Assembly (NCBI GenBank): GCA_963716235.1
Contig: CAVQTE010000028.1
Coordinates: 116,134-180,133 of the forward strand
Direction: 5' to 3'
Origin: Sva-07 sp963716235
Lineage (GTDB): Bacteria; Actinomycetota; Acidimicrobiia; Acidimicrobiales; Ilumatobacteraceae
Length of the DNA: 64,000 nucleotides
Part shown: positions 25,379 through 33,868 of the stretch, piece by piece
How positions within the stretch are numbered: the first letter of the stretch is position 1
Layout of the letters: every line of letters begins with the position of its first letter
Notes under the pieces: model-generated
What the model was told of the DNA's origin: nothing
Seen by the model: the letters and a program-made list of their open reading frames with translations, nothing else
The model's database searches: none
Translations under genes and position numbers: made by a program

Positions 25379-27027
25379 TGGCCGAGCGCGTCGACGTGGT
25401 GATCGCCGGGGCCGGCCCGACCGGGCTGACCGCTGCCCATCTGTGCGCCCGGTTGGGTCTGTCGGCAATCGTGCTCGAGCGTCGTGACGGTCCGCAACGG
25501 TCACCGGCGGCGCACGTGATCAACGCACGGACCTTCGAGATCTGGCGACAGGCCGGGGTCACCATGGGGCCGATCCTCGATGCGTGCCTGTCACCCGATG
25601 AGGCCGGTCGCGTGTACTGGGTGACCCAGCTCGGTGGCGAGGTCGTCGGGTCGCTGCCGTTCGAACGGCAGGGGGACGAGATGCGGGCGATCACGCCGAC
25701 GCCGATCCGCAACCTCAGCCAGCACCGACTCGAACCACTGCTCCTCGCACCCGAGCTCGAGGTGCGATACGCCACCGAGGCCGTCGGCGCGTCCGACACG
25801 AGTGGTGGAGTCACCGTTGAGGTCGACGGCCCCGAGGGCGGATACCGAATCGAGGCGTCATACCTGCTCGCCGCCGATGGCGCCGCCAGCTCGGTGCGTC
25901 GGTGGTTGGGCATCGAGATGTCCGGACCACGGACCATCCAATCGTTCGTCATGGTGCACCTCGCGGCCGACTTCCGATCGCTCGTAGGCGACGACATGGG
26001 CGTGCTGTACTTCGTCGTCGATCCGGCCGTCGGTGGCACGTTCGTCAACCACGGAGCCGACCGCGAATGGGTCTACATGCACCAGTGGGATCCCGCGGTC
26101 GATCCCGTCGAGGTGTTCACCGACGACGCGTGCCGCGAACTGGTGGATGCCGCCATCGTCGACCCCGCCATCAACTACGACGTGCTCGGGGTCTCCACGT
26201 GGCACATGAGCGCCCAGATCGCCGACCGATACGGAAGTGGACGGATCTTCCTCGTTGGCGACGCCGCGCACCGGTTCCCGCCGACCGGCGGTCTCGGACT
26301 CAACACCGGCGTCGCCGACGCGCACAACCTGGTCTGGAAGCTCGCGGCAGTGGAAGCCGGCTGGGCCGATCGTTCGATCCTCGACACGTACGAAGCCGAG
26401 CGCCGCCCCGTGGCCGTGTTCAACTGTGACCAGTCGCTACAGAACGCGTTCAAGCTGATCGAGGTACCCATCGCGTTCGGGTTCACCGACGACACAGCGG
26501 AGTCCGAGCAGGCAATGCACGACACCTTCGCGGACCCCGAACGTCGCCGCGGGGTGGAGGCGGCGATCGCGGGCCAGGCCATCCATTTCGACCTACTCGG
26601 CCTCCAGCTCGGTCACACGTACGACGGGCCGCTCGTGATCGCCGACGGCACCGCCGCTCTCGTGCTCGACGAACCCGCACGTGACTACGTGCCCTCGACA
26701 CGGCCCGGTGGTCGGCTCCCGCACGGCTGGATCGATGGCGCCACGTCGACGCTCGATCTCGTCGATGTGTCGGTGCCGACCGTGCTGACTCGCAGCGGGA
26801 TCGTCCCGCCGGCGCTCCCGGTCGCAGCTCGGCACCGGATCGTCGATGCGGCGGTCTGGGACGACACCTTCGGACTCGCCGCCGACCTGTGTCTCGTCGT
26901 GCGGCCCGACCAGCACATCGCGGCGCGCTGTGCGGTCGTCGACGTCGCCGGTGCTCTCGAACGGCTCGTTCCGGAGCCGGTGAAGTTGCCGGTGGATGTG
27001 AAGATGAATGTGACGGTGACGCCATGA
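25378..27027 (+). CDS. FAD-dependent aromatic hydroxylase (phenol/PheA-TfdB-like)
   Basis: Second class A flavoprotein monooxygenase, 549 residues. FAD motifs are DVVIAGAGPTGLTAAHLCAR, LLAADGAASSVRRWLG and GRIFLVGDAAHRFPPTGGLG. A long C-terminal thioredoxin-like region (about residues 400-549, with GGRLPHGWIDG) matches the phenol-hydroxylase group. It overlaps both the SDR (1 nt) and the sulfatase (4 nt), so it is part of one operon. The substrate is probably a phenol made or exposed by the other enzymes; the neighbouring sulfatase hints at an aryl sulfate as feedstock. Confidence 0.88.
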   Translation: MAERVDVVIAGAGPTGLTAAHLCARLGLSAIVLERRDGPQRSPAAHVINARTFEIWRQAGVTMGPILDACLSPDEAGRVYWVTQLGGEVVGSLPFERQGDEMRAITPTPIRNLSQHRLEPLLLAPELEVRYATEAVGASDTSGGVTVEVDGPEGGYRIEASYLLAADGAASSVRRWLGIEMSGPRTIQSFVMVHLAADFRSLVGDDMGVLYFVVDPAVGGTFVNHGADREWVYMHQWDPAVDPVEVFTDDACRELVDAAIVDPAINYDVLGVSTWHMSAQIADRYGSGRIFLVGDAAHRFPPTGGLGLNTGVADAHNLVWKLAAVEAGWADRSILDTYEAERRPVAVFNCDQSLQNAFKLIEVPIAFGFTDDTAESEQAMHDTFADPERRRGVEAAIAGQAIHFDLLGLQLGHTYDGPLVIADGTAALVLDEPARDYVPSTRPGGRLPHGWIDGATSTLDLVDVSVPTVLTRSGIVPPALPVAARHRIVDAAVWDDTFGLAADLCLVVRPDQHIAARCAVVDVAGALERLVPEPVKLPVDVKMNVTVTP

Positions 27028-28598
27028 TCGACGAAGCGACCGAGGTCCGGCGACCGAACGTGCTGTTCGTCATCTGCGACCAGCTACGCGCCGACCACCT
27101 CGGGTTCGCAGGGAACCCGGTCGTACGCACGCCGAACATCGACTCGATCGCCGCAGGAGGCACCGTCTTCGATCGGGCCTACGTGAACAACCCGGTCTGC
27201 ATGCCGAACCGCTCCACGATCATGACCGGCCGGATGCCGTCGGCGCACGGGGTGATCTTCAACGACCGTTCACTCGATCCGAACGTCAACACCTTCGTCG
27301 CCCAACTCCGTGACGCCGGCTGGCGCACGGGTCTGTTCGGCAAGTCGCATCTCCAGCACGGCGAGAGCCGCGAGGCCGTCGTCGACTTCGGCCTGGCGCC
27401 GGGTGTGTTCTCGCCGTTCGCGGAGGGCTGGGACTCGCTCGAGCATCAGGAGCGCTACGAGAACGGCGGCGTGGTCGCTCCCGACGACTTCTACGGTTTC
27501 GGCCGGATCGAGCTCACTGTCGGGCATGGAGCGATGTCCGGTGCGCACCACTACCAGTGGGCGCGCGACAAGGGTGTCAGTCACGAGCTGCTTCGTTGCG
27601 GGCTCGATCCCGATGCCGATGTCCCGGGACGATCGACCGAGTGGTGGCAGATCCATCCGGCGCCGTACCCCGAGGACGCGTACTCCACGACGTTCGTGAC
27701 AGAGCGAACCATCGACTTCATCGAATCGGCCGACGCCGACGGTGAGCCGTGGATGGCCTGGTGCTCGTACCCCGATCCGCACCACCCGCTGTCGCCACCG
27801 GAACCATGGTTCGGTCGTCACGACCCCGCCGACATCGAGCTGCCCGCGACCTTCGACGATCCCGGCAACGACTGGGCGCCGCATCTCGGCGTGCTGCGAA
27901 GTCTGAGTCCGAGCAGGCGTGGTCACGGCCAGTACGTGATTCCGTTCGGGCCGACGCCCGAGCAGGCGCGTGCGGCGATCGCCGTCACGTACGGCATGAT
28001 CGAAGCGATCGACGCAGGGATCGGCCAGATTCTGGCGACCCTCGACCGGCTCGGCGCCATTGACGACACGATCGTCGTGTTCACCAGCGACCACGGCGAC
28101 ATGATGGGCGACCACGGTCTCATGCTGAAGGGGGTCATGCACTTCCAGGGGTGCCTACGGGTCCCGATGGTGGTCAAGACTCCCGGACGCGCCGGTGGCC
28201 GCAGCGCGTCGCTCGCCGCCAGCATGGATCTGCCCCACACGATTCTCGACCTGTGTGGTGTGGCCGAGTTCCAGGGGATGCAGGGAGCGAGCCTCGTTCC
28301 ACTCCTCGACGACCCGACCGCGACCGTGCGCGATGACGTGCTCGTGGAGGACGACTTTCCCGCGTCGGCTCTCGGTGGCCTCCTGCCGCTGAAGACCCGG
28401 ACCATCGTCACCGACACGCACCGCTATACACGCGACAGCAACGGCTTCGAGATGCTCTACGACCTCGCCGGAGATCCCGACGAGTCGGTCAATCTCGCCG
28501 GCCGCGATCTGACCGGCCGAGGCGCGATGGTCGAGGTGATGGTCGACGCCCTGCTGCGCGCCGACGACCTGACCCGGATGGAACCGGTGACCCCGTGA
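27024..28598 (+). CDS. Type I (formylglycine) sulfatase
   Basis: Alkaline-phosphatase-superfamily sulfatase of 524 residues. The N-terminal metal motif is NVLFVICDQLRADHLG. The active-site signature NPVCMPNRSTIMTGRMPSAHG contains Cys59-x-Pro-x-Arg63, where Cys59 must be oxidised to formylglycine. Further sites are TGLFGKSHLQHG, DPHHPLSPP and FTSDHGDMMGDHGLMLKG. There is no signal peptide, so the enzyme is probably cytoplasmic, which fits activation by the FGE encoded at 6.0-7.1 kb. ATG 27024 overlaps the hydroxylase stop. Likely substrates are sulfate esters, but no group can be named. Confidence 0.9.
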   Translation: MIDEATEVRRPNVLFVICDQLRADHLGFAGNPVVRTPNIDSIAAGGTVFDRAYVNNPVCMPNRSTIMTGRMPSAHGVIFNDRSLDPNVNTFVAQLRDAGWRTGLFGKSHLQHGESREAVVDFGLAPGVFSPFAEGWDSLEHQERYENGGVVAPDDFYGFGRIELTVGHGAMSGAHHYQWARDKGVSHELLRCGLDPDADVPGRSTEWWQIHPAPYPEDAYSTTFVTERTIDFIESADADGEPWMAWCSYPDPHHPLSPPEPWFGRHDPADIELPATFDDPGNDWAPHLGVLRSLSPSRRGHGQYVIPFGPTPEQARAAIAVTYGMIEAIDAGIGQILATLDRLGAIDDTIVVFTSDHGDMMGDHGLMLKGVMHFQGCLRVPMVVKTPGRAGGRSASLAASMDLPHTILDLCGVAEFQGMQGASLVPLLDDPTATVRDDVLVEDDFPASALGGLLPLKTRTIVTDTHRYTRDSNGFEMLYDLAGDPDESVNLAGRDLTGRGAMVEVMVDALLRADDLTRMEPVTP

Positions 28599-28631
28599 CC
28601 GTCCGACCAGGACGTCCACGACCGTCGATGC

Positions 28632-28658
28632 AACGATTGGTGTCAGACACCAATCGTT
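28632..28658. repeat. GTCNGAC-centred palindrome, copy 4 (central A)
   Basis: A 27-nt perfect palindrome centred on A28645. With flanks it is the same as the inner part of the copy at 22694-22726. It lies between the sulfatase stop and the next gene on the same strand. Confidence 0.85.
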
Positions 28659-28673
28659 ACCGCAGGAGACCAC

Positions 28674-29246
28674 ATGACCGCTGAACGCCCGACTCGACCG
28701 CGCATCTCACCGATCTCGTTCGACGACATCGACGACGAGGAGTTGGAGGCCACATTGGCCGGCGCGCTCACGATCGACGGGCGTCCGCTCAACATCTTCG
28801 GCGTGCTCGCTCACCACCCGAAACTGCTGAAGCGGTTCAACCTGCTCGGTGGATTCCTCCTCAACAAGGGGCTGCTCCCCGAGCGCGAGCGCGAACTGGT
28901 GATCCTGCGGATCGGGTGGAACGCCCAGGCAATCTACGAGTTCGGTCAGCACACGGTGATCGGTCGCCGATGCGGCCTGACCGACGACGAGATCGTCGCG
29001 CTCACGAAAGCGCCCGACACCTACGGGTGGACCGCAGACGATCGCGCGCTCATCGCGATGGCCGACGACCTGTCGGCCGACGACTGTGTGAGTGATGCCA
29101 CGTGGGCGACCCTCGCGACGCGGTGGTCCGACGCGGAACTCGTGGAGCTGCTCGTGGTTGGCGGCTTCTACCGGCTGGTGTCGGGATTCCTCAACAGCGC
29201 CGGCGTCCAACTCGACGTCGGTGTTCCCGGCTTTCCGAGCAGCTGA
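28674..29246 (+). CDS. Carboxymuconolactone decarboxylase-family protein (no Cys pair)
   Basis: A 190-residue all-helical protein of the CMD/AhpD superfamily: HPKLLKRFNLLGGFLLNKG, RERELVILRIGWNAQAIYEF, GQHTVIGRRCGLTDDEI. Peroxidase members carry a CxxC at the point where this protein has NAQAIYEF, so a peroxidase role is unlikely; decarboxylase or lactonase-like activity in aromatic catabolism is possible. It ends exactly where the convergent gene on the other strand ends. Confidence 0.8.
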   Translation: MTAERPTRPRISPISFDDIDDEELEATLAGALTIDGRPLNIFGVLAHHPKLLKRFNLLGGFLLNKGLLPERERELVILRIGWNAQAIYEFGQHTVIGRRCGLTDDEIVALTKAPDTYGWTADDRALIAMADDLSADDCVSDATWATLATRWSDAELVELLVVGGFYRLVSGFLNSAGVQLDVGVPGFPSS

Positions 29247-29852
29247 CTACGACGTCATCCCGCCCAGGCCGACATGTCCGCGGGCGAGTTCGATCTCGCC
29301 CATGTGACGCAGGCCGTGTTGGTAGAGCCAGCACTCGAACCCGTCGAGCACGGTGATTCCCGCCGGCCCGGCGCAGCGGGCGCTGTACGTGCTCGCAATC
29401 ATCGGCGGGTACGGTTTGGCGATCAAGACGCGAGAGAAGTCGGCTGGATCCATCGACGCGATGTATGCCTCGGTTCGATCGAAGACGGCACGCTGGTACT
29501 CCTTGTACGCGTCGTAGTCGCCGATGCGCTGGGCCACCATCTCCTCGACGGTCTTGTGCTTGCCGTGATCCGCGATCGTGAGCTGCACCCGCTCCTGCCA
29601 CTCGTCGTTCCAGATCGGCGGCTCGCCGGTGATCATCATGAAGGACCCGTCGTGCACGTTGACGTAGTGGAACAGCGAGAACGCGATGGGCAGCACCCCC
29701 TCGCGCTCGAAGTGGTTGACGTGCTCGAGATCCATCGTGTCGACGGCCTGGTAGTACAGCGAGTGCATCGTTCGCATCCGCCGGTAGAGCGAGTCCTGCA
29801 TCGGATCGGCGAGCGCCGGGCTGGCATTGAGTTCCAGATCGATGTCTGTCAT
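29247..29852 (-). CDS. DinB-like helical bundle protein
   Basis: A 201-residue protein. The C-terminal segment CWLYQHGLRHMGEIELARGH and a preceding VNHFEREGVLPIAFSLFHYV are typical of DinB/DUF664-like four-helix bundles, in which His residues bind a metal. Members include thiol transferases (mycothiol- or bacillithiol-dependent) and uncharacterised proteins. It abuts the CMD gene stop to stop (0 nt). Confidence 0.65.
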   Translation of the reverse strand: MTDIDLELNASPALADPMQDSLYRRMRTMHSLYYQAVDTMDLEHVNHFEREGVLPIAFSLFHYVNVHDGSFMMITGEPPIWNDEWQERVQLTIADHGKHKTVEEMVAQRIGDYDAYKEYQRAVFDRTEAYIASMDPADFSRVLIAKPYPPMIASTYSARCAGPAGITVLDGFECWLYQHGLRHMGEIELARGHVGLGGMTS

Positions 29853-29870
29853 CAGGATTCCTTCGGTTCG

Positions 29871-29904
29871 GAATGAGACGCGGGGTCTGACCGGCGTCTC
29901 ATTC
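29871..29904. repeat. GTCNGAC-type palindrome, copy 5 (imperfect)
   Basis: The arms GAATGAGACGC (29871-29881) and its complement (29894-29904) enclose GGGGTCTGACC. Compared with copy 6 at 30740 the inner right arm has lost C residues, so the centre pairs imperfectly. It overlaps the stop of the gene ending at 29899. Confidence 0.75.
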
Positions 29905-30360
29905 GAGGCGGGTGAGGCGGCAGGTGACGCCGACGTACTGCCACATGAGGTCGTCGCCGTCGCGCCAGCGCTTGACCTCGATCGGCACGCCGACCGGGCG
30001 CAGCACGTGGACGCCGTCCTCGAATGTAGCGACCACGGTGATCGGGGTGGTCTTGTCGAACTCGGCGACGTCGTTCACGCCGTTGGCTTCGGTGCCGTCG
30101 CAGCGCATGTCGTGGATGATCCCGCCGGCGGTGATCGTGACCCGATCGCCGCACTGCTCGATGCGTTGAACACTCCCGAGGATGCGGTGCTCGGGGAGCG
30201 GTGATCCGTCGACGATCGCCTCGGCGACCTTCCAGAGCCCACGCATGTCAGGAGCGCCGTCGACGATCGGTTCGGTGCAGGCCGACAGGATGGGGTCGGG
30301 AAACGCGTCGCCGTACCCACCGGCCGGCGTCCTCGCAACCGGGATCGTGTCGGCGTTCAC
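29899..30360 (-). CDS. Hypothetical protein next to a VOC gene
   Basis: A 153-residue protein starting at GTG 30358-30360 (VNADTIPVARTPAGGYGD). It has an early helical part and then beta-rich stretches (GDRVTITAGGIIHDM, TPITVVATFEDGVHVL, MWQYVGVTCRLTRLE), suggesting a small beta-barrel of lipocalin/THAP4 or calycin type. I do not recognise a specific family. The start overlaps the stop of the upstream VOC gene (GTGA), suggesting translational coupling. Confidence 0.6.
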   Translation of the reverse strand: MNADTIPVARTPAGGYGDAFPDPILSACTEPIVDGAPDMRGLWKVAEAIVDGSPLPEHRILGSVQRIEQCGDRVTITAGGIIHDMRCDGTEANGVNDVAEFDKTTPITVVATFEDGVHVLRPVGVPIEVKRWRDGDDLMWQYVGVTCRLTRLE

Positions 30361-30720
30361 GACGATGAGCCGGCCGGTTCGTGCAGTTCGATCATGTTGC
30401 CCGACGGGTCGAACAGGAACGTCTGGCGAGCGGAACCGACCCCACTCGGATCGCGCACCTCGATACCGCGGATCGCGCAGCTCGGCAACGGCGGCGTCGA
30501 GATCAGCGACCTGGATGGCGAAGTGCTGGCCGTGGTTGTCAGGCACCTCGCCCTCGATCAGGTGGATCTGCTGCCCGCCGAGATCCAGCCATGCGCCACC
30601 GAACGCGAAGTCGGGCCGGTCAGTTCGGACTGCCAGGCCGAGCACGTCGGTGTAGAACTCGACGCATCCGGCCGCATCGCGCACATTGATCGACACATGA
30701 TGAACCCCGAGCGGCTGCAC
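30357..30720 (-). pseudogene. Short glyoxalase/VOC protein with a one-base frameshift
   Basis: A single-domain VOC protein of about 120 codons. It starts MQPLGVHHVSINVRDAAGC and reads to HFAIQVADLDAAVAELRD. One inserted base near 30475-30482 then shifts the frame. The proper continuation, GIEVRDPSGVG followed by FLFDPSGNMIELHEP, lies one frame over and ends at the TGA overlapping the next gene. All VOC landmarks are present once the shift is corrected, so this is either recent damage or an assembly insertion. Uncorrected, the frame fuses into the next gene as a 273-residue product. Confidence 0.75.
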
Positions 30721-30739
30721 CGCTCCATTGTGCCAGACC

Positions 30740-30774
30740 GAATGAGACGCGGGGTCTGACCCCGCGTGTCATTC
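30740..30774. repeat. GTCNGAC-centred palindrome, copy 6 (central T)
   Basis: A 35-nt palindrome centred on T30757 with one mismatch and inner arm CGCGGGGTC. It shares its outer arm with copy 5 at 29871; the two bracket the VOC/hypothetical gene pair. It lies between the VOC start and the stop of the PEP synthase gene on the same strand. Confidence 0.85.
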
Positions 30775-30781
30775 CCTGCCC

Positions 30782-33049
30782 TCAGGTTCGGGCGGCGTCG
30801 AGCAGAATGCGGCGCTCGGCGGTGGCGAGCACCCTGCGAGCAGCGACGACGGCATCGGGATCGACCGAGATCGACGTGATGCCGAACCGCACCAGGTGTT
30901 CCGCGAACGCAGGGTTGCGCGAGGGGGCGAGGCCGCACAGCGAGGATGTGATCCCGACCTCGCGGCAGGCCGTGACGATCTGCTCGATCGCCCACAGGAC
31001 CGCCGCATCGCTCTCGTCGAACAGTTCGGCGAGGATCTCGGAGTCGCGATCGACGCCGAGCATCAGCTGGGTCAGGTCGTTGCTGCCGATCGACACCCCT
31101 TCGATCCCGAGTGCGGCGTAGTCCGGGATCCGTGCGATCACCGAGGGCACCTCCGCCATCACCCACCTGACGAGCCCCCGCTGCCGTCCGAGCCGGCTTG
31201 CATCGATGGCCTCCAGGCAGGCCTCGAGTTCCCATGCCGTTCTGACGAACGGGATCATCACCTGGAGGTTCGCGAACTCCTCGCGCACCCGCCCGAGCGT
31301 CTCCAGCTCGAGCGCGAATGTCTCGGGATCCTTGATGTAGCGGTAACACCCCCGGTACCCGATCATCGGATTCTGCTCGATGGGCTCGAACTGCTCACCG
31401 CCCGTGAGGCCCCGGAACTCGTTCGAGCGGAAATCCATCGTGCGGTAGACGACGGGCCTCGTCCCGAACGCGCCGGCGATCTGTCCCAGTTGCGCACCCA
31501 TCCTGCTGATGAACTCGTCGCTGAGGCCGTCCGCGATCAGCGCCCGCGGGTGCCGTCCGCCGAGCGCGTCGACGACCATGAACTCGCCGCGCAGCAACCC
31601 GACCCCGTCCACTTCGAGGGCGGCGACTTCCGCAGCCCGATCAGCCATCGCCAGGTTGACGTACAGCTTGGTTGCCGTCACCTCCGACACGGATGCAAGC
31701 GTCGGCACGGAGCGCTCGCGGCCGGTGATCACCGCGGGCAGGTGGCTCTCGCGATCGCCCGCGAACACCTGGCCGGCGGCAGCATCGACGGTCACCACGT
31801 CGCCGTTTCGCAGCGTCGTCGTGGCCGTGCGGGTTCCGACGATCGCCGGCAGCCCGAGCTCGCGACTGACGATCGCGGCGTGGCACGTGCTTCCGCCGGC
31901 GTCGGTGACGAGCGCGCAGGCGCGGCGCATCGTGGCCACCCAGTCGGGCGAGGTCATCTCGGCGACCAGGACATCACCGTCCGCGAGCAGGTGCCCCTCC
32001 GCTGGTGAGGCAAGGATCCGCACATGCCCCGACGCGTGACGGTCGCCCACCCCGAGGCCCTGCAGGATCGGGACCTCCGACGTGCCGAGCGTCGATGGCT
32101 CGAGCGTCGTGAGGGGCCGGGACTGGACGACGAAGAGCTCGTCGCCGACCAACGCCCACTCGATGTCCTGCGCGCTGGCGTAGTGCCGTTCGATGTCGAG
32201 ACCGAGATGCGCGATCCGCACCACCTCGTCATCGGTCAGCACGCGACGCCAGCCGTCGGCCGCGTCGAGTTCCTCGAGTACGTCACCGTCGGGGCCTGTG
32301 GTGATTCGCACCGACTGGCAGCCGACTCGGGCATCGCGCAGCATTCCCGTTTCTCGATCGACGTGGTACGTGTCGGGTTCGACCCGGCCCGACACCACGA
32401 CCTCGCCGAGGCCGAACGCCGCCTCGATCACGACCTGGCCCCGCTCGGCGGGGTCGACCGTGAACATCACCCCTGATCGGTCCGAGGCCACCATCTGTTG
32501 GACCACGACGGCGATCGCCGGCTCGTCGAGCAGCCCGCGATCGACGCGGTAGGAAGCGACACGTTCGCCGAACAGCGACGCCCAGCAGTCGGTGATCCGC
32601 TGGAGGAGTTCGGGGCCTCGGACGTTCGTGAACGTCTCGTTCATCCCGGCGAACGACGTGTCGGTCGAATCCTCAGCGGTTGCCGACGAGCGCACGGCCA
32701 CCCTGACATCGGGCCCGAGTGCGCGCAGACGCTCGAGCGCATCGTCCGCGAGCGGGGCCGGCAGGACGCAGGCGCGCACGGAGGCCTGAGCCTGCCGTGC
32801 CGCCTCGGCCAGTGCCTCGGGGGTCAGCTCGCCGGCGCTGCGGGCGAACTCGGCGAGCTCGTCGCGGAGTCCGGCGGTCTCCATGGCGTCGAGATACGCC
32901 TCCGCGGTGACGACGAATCCCGGTGGTACCGGAAAACCGGCGGCGATCATCTCGCCCAGGTTCGCCCCCTTGCCGCCGACGAGCGCGACATCACTCAGTC
33001 CGACCTCGGCCAGATCGACGATGCGACGAACTCGAGTCTTCTTCGCCAT
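30782..33049 (-). CDS. ppsA: Phosphoenolpyruvate synthase
   Basis: A 755-residue enzyme that makes PEP from pyruvate with ATP (AMP and phosphate as by-products), the entry to gluconeogenesis. The N-terminal ATP-grasp domain has DVALVGGKGANLGEM, RVAVRSSATAEDS and YASAQDIEWAL. The central swivelling His domain has DAGGSTCHAAIVSRELG with the phospho-accepting His. The C-terminal PEP-binding barrel contains EQNPMIGYRGCYRY, MIPFVRTAWEL, IGSNDLTQLMLGVDRD and SLCGLAPS. It is transcribed alone, with palindrome copy 6 just past its stop. Confidence 0.95.
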   Translation of the reverse strand: MAKKTRVRRIVDLAEVGLSDVALVGGKGANLGEMIAAGFPVPPGFVVTAEAYLDAMETAGLRDELAEFARSAGELTPEALAEAARQAQASVRACVLPAPLADDALERLRALGPDVRVAVRSSATAEDSTDTSFAGMNETFTNVRGPELLQRITDCWASLFGERVASYRVDRGLLDEPAIAVVVQQMVASDRSGVMFTVDPAERGQVVIEAAFGLGEVVVSGRVEPDTYHVDRETGMLRDARVGCQSVRITTGPDGDVLEELDAADGWRRVLTDDEVVRIAHLGLDIERHYASAQDIEWALVGDELFVVQSRPLTTLEPSTLGTSEVPILQGLGVGDRHASGHVRILASPAEGHLLADGDVLVAEMTSPDWVATMRRACALVTDAGGSTCHAAIVSRELGLPAIVGTRTATTTLRNGDVVTVDAAAGQVFAGDRESHLPAVITGRERSVPTLASVSEVTATKLYVNLAMADRAAEVAALEVDGVGLLRGEFMVVDALGGRHPRALIADGLSDEFISRMGAQLGQIAGAFGTRPVVYRTMDFRSNEFRGLTGGEQFEPIEQNPMIGYRGCYRYIKDPETFALELETLGRVREEFANLQVMIPFVRTAWELEACLEAIDASRLGRQRGLVRWVMAEVPSVIARIPDYAALGIEGVSIGSNDLTQLMLGVDRDSEILAELFDESDAAVLWAIEQIVTACREVGITSSLCGLAPSRNPAFAEHLVRFGITSISVDPDAVVAARRVLATAERRILLDAART

Positions 33050-33153
33050 GACCTTCTCCCTCGAAAACGGGTTGCGGGATCGTCCGACGACCCAGATTCA
33101 TCGTCAGCTCGCGCGGCCGCTCGGGGCCAGTGCCGAACGTCCCTCGCCAACCG

Positions 33154-33798
33154 TTACAGATTGTGGAGTTCGTAGAGGTCGTGGGCGGGTTGGTCGGCGG
33201 GGTCGATCTCGAGGTCCTTCAGCAGGCCGTGGCGCAGGTCGTAGACCCAACCATGGACGTGCTCGCCCATCGCCGAGCCCCAGCGGCGTTGCACGATCGA
33301 CGTGGAACACAGCCGGTACACCTGCTCGCGCACGTTCAATTCGACGAGGCGCTGATGGCGAAGTTCCGGATCGTCGATGGCCTCGAGTTCGTCGTAGTAG
33401 ATGCGGTACACGTCCTTGATCGTGCGCAGCCACTTGTCGATGAGGCCGTGGTACGAGCCGTCGACCGCTGCCGCGACGCCACCGCAGCCGTAGTGCCCGC
33501 ACACGATCACGTGCTCGACCTGCAACACCTCGACGGCGAACTGCAGCACGGACATCAGATTCATGTCGGTGTGCACCACGAGGTTCGCAATGTTGCGGTG
33601 GATGAACATCTGCCCGCTGCGCATCCCGACCATCTCGTTCGCGTTCACACGGCTGTCGGAACACCCGATGAACAGGTACTCGGGCGACTGGCCCTTGGCG
33701 AGGCGCTCGAAGTGATCCGGATCGATGGCGAGTTCCGACGCGACCCACATGCGGTTGTTCTCGAAGAGCTGCTCGTAGGCGGGTGTGTTCACACCCAC
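33154..33798 (-). CDS. Beta-class carbonic anhydrase
   Basis: Zinc enzyme of 214 residues that interconverts CO2 and bicarbonate in the cytoplasm. Zn ligands are Cys46 (IGCSDSR, with the Asp48/Arg50 dyad), His102 and Cys105 (CGHYGCGG). The remainder (HRNIANLVVHTDMNLMSVLQ, IDKWLRTIKDVYR) matches the can/CynT-like clade. The start is one of two closely spaced GTG codons, 33798 or 33792 (VNTPAYEQLFENN). The bicarbonate would feed carboxylases. The 104-bp gap to ppsA shows no clear feature. Confidence 0.93.
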   Translation of the reverse strand: MGVNTPAYEQLFENNRMWVASELAIDPDHFERLAKGQSPEYLFIGCSDSRVNANEMVGMRSGQMFIHRNIANLVVHTDMNLMSVLQFAVEVLQVEHVIVCGHYGCGGVAAAVDGSYHGLIDKWLRTIKDVYRIYYDELEAIDDPELRHQRLVELNVREQVYRLCSTSIVQRRWGSAMGEHVHGWVYDLRHGLLKDLEIDPADQPAHDLYELHNL

Positions 33799-33868
33799 AG
33801 ACTGCCAGACAGACCGTGGAATCGTCCGAATGTCACCCGGCACCGTGTGACGGGTTGGTGGCGCCGAG

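Noticed and set aside
29899..30720. A single 273-residue VOC fusion protein
   Set aside because: The open frame exists only because of a one-base shift. The VOC C-terminus and the GTG of a separate gene are clear in the other frame.
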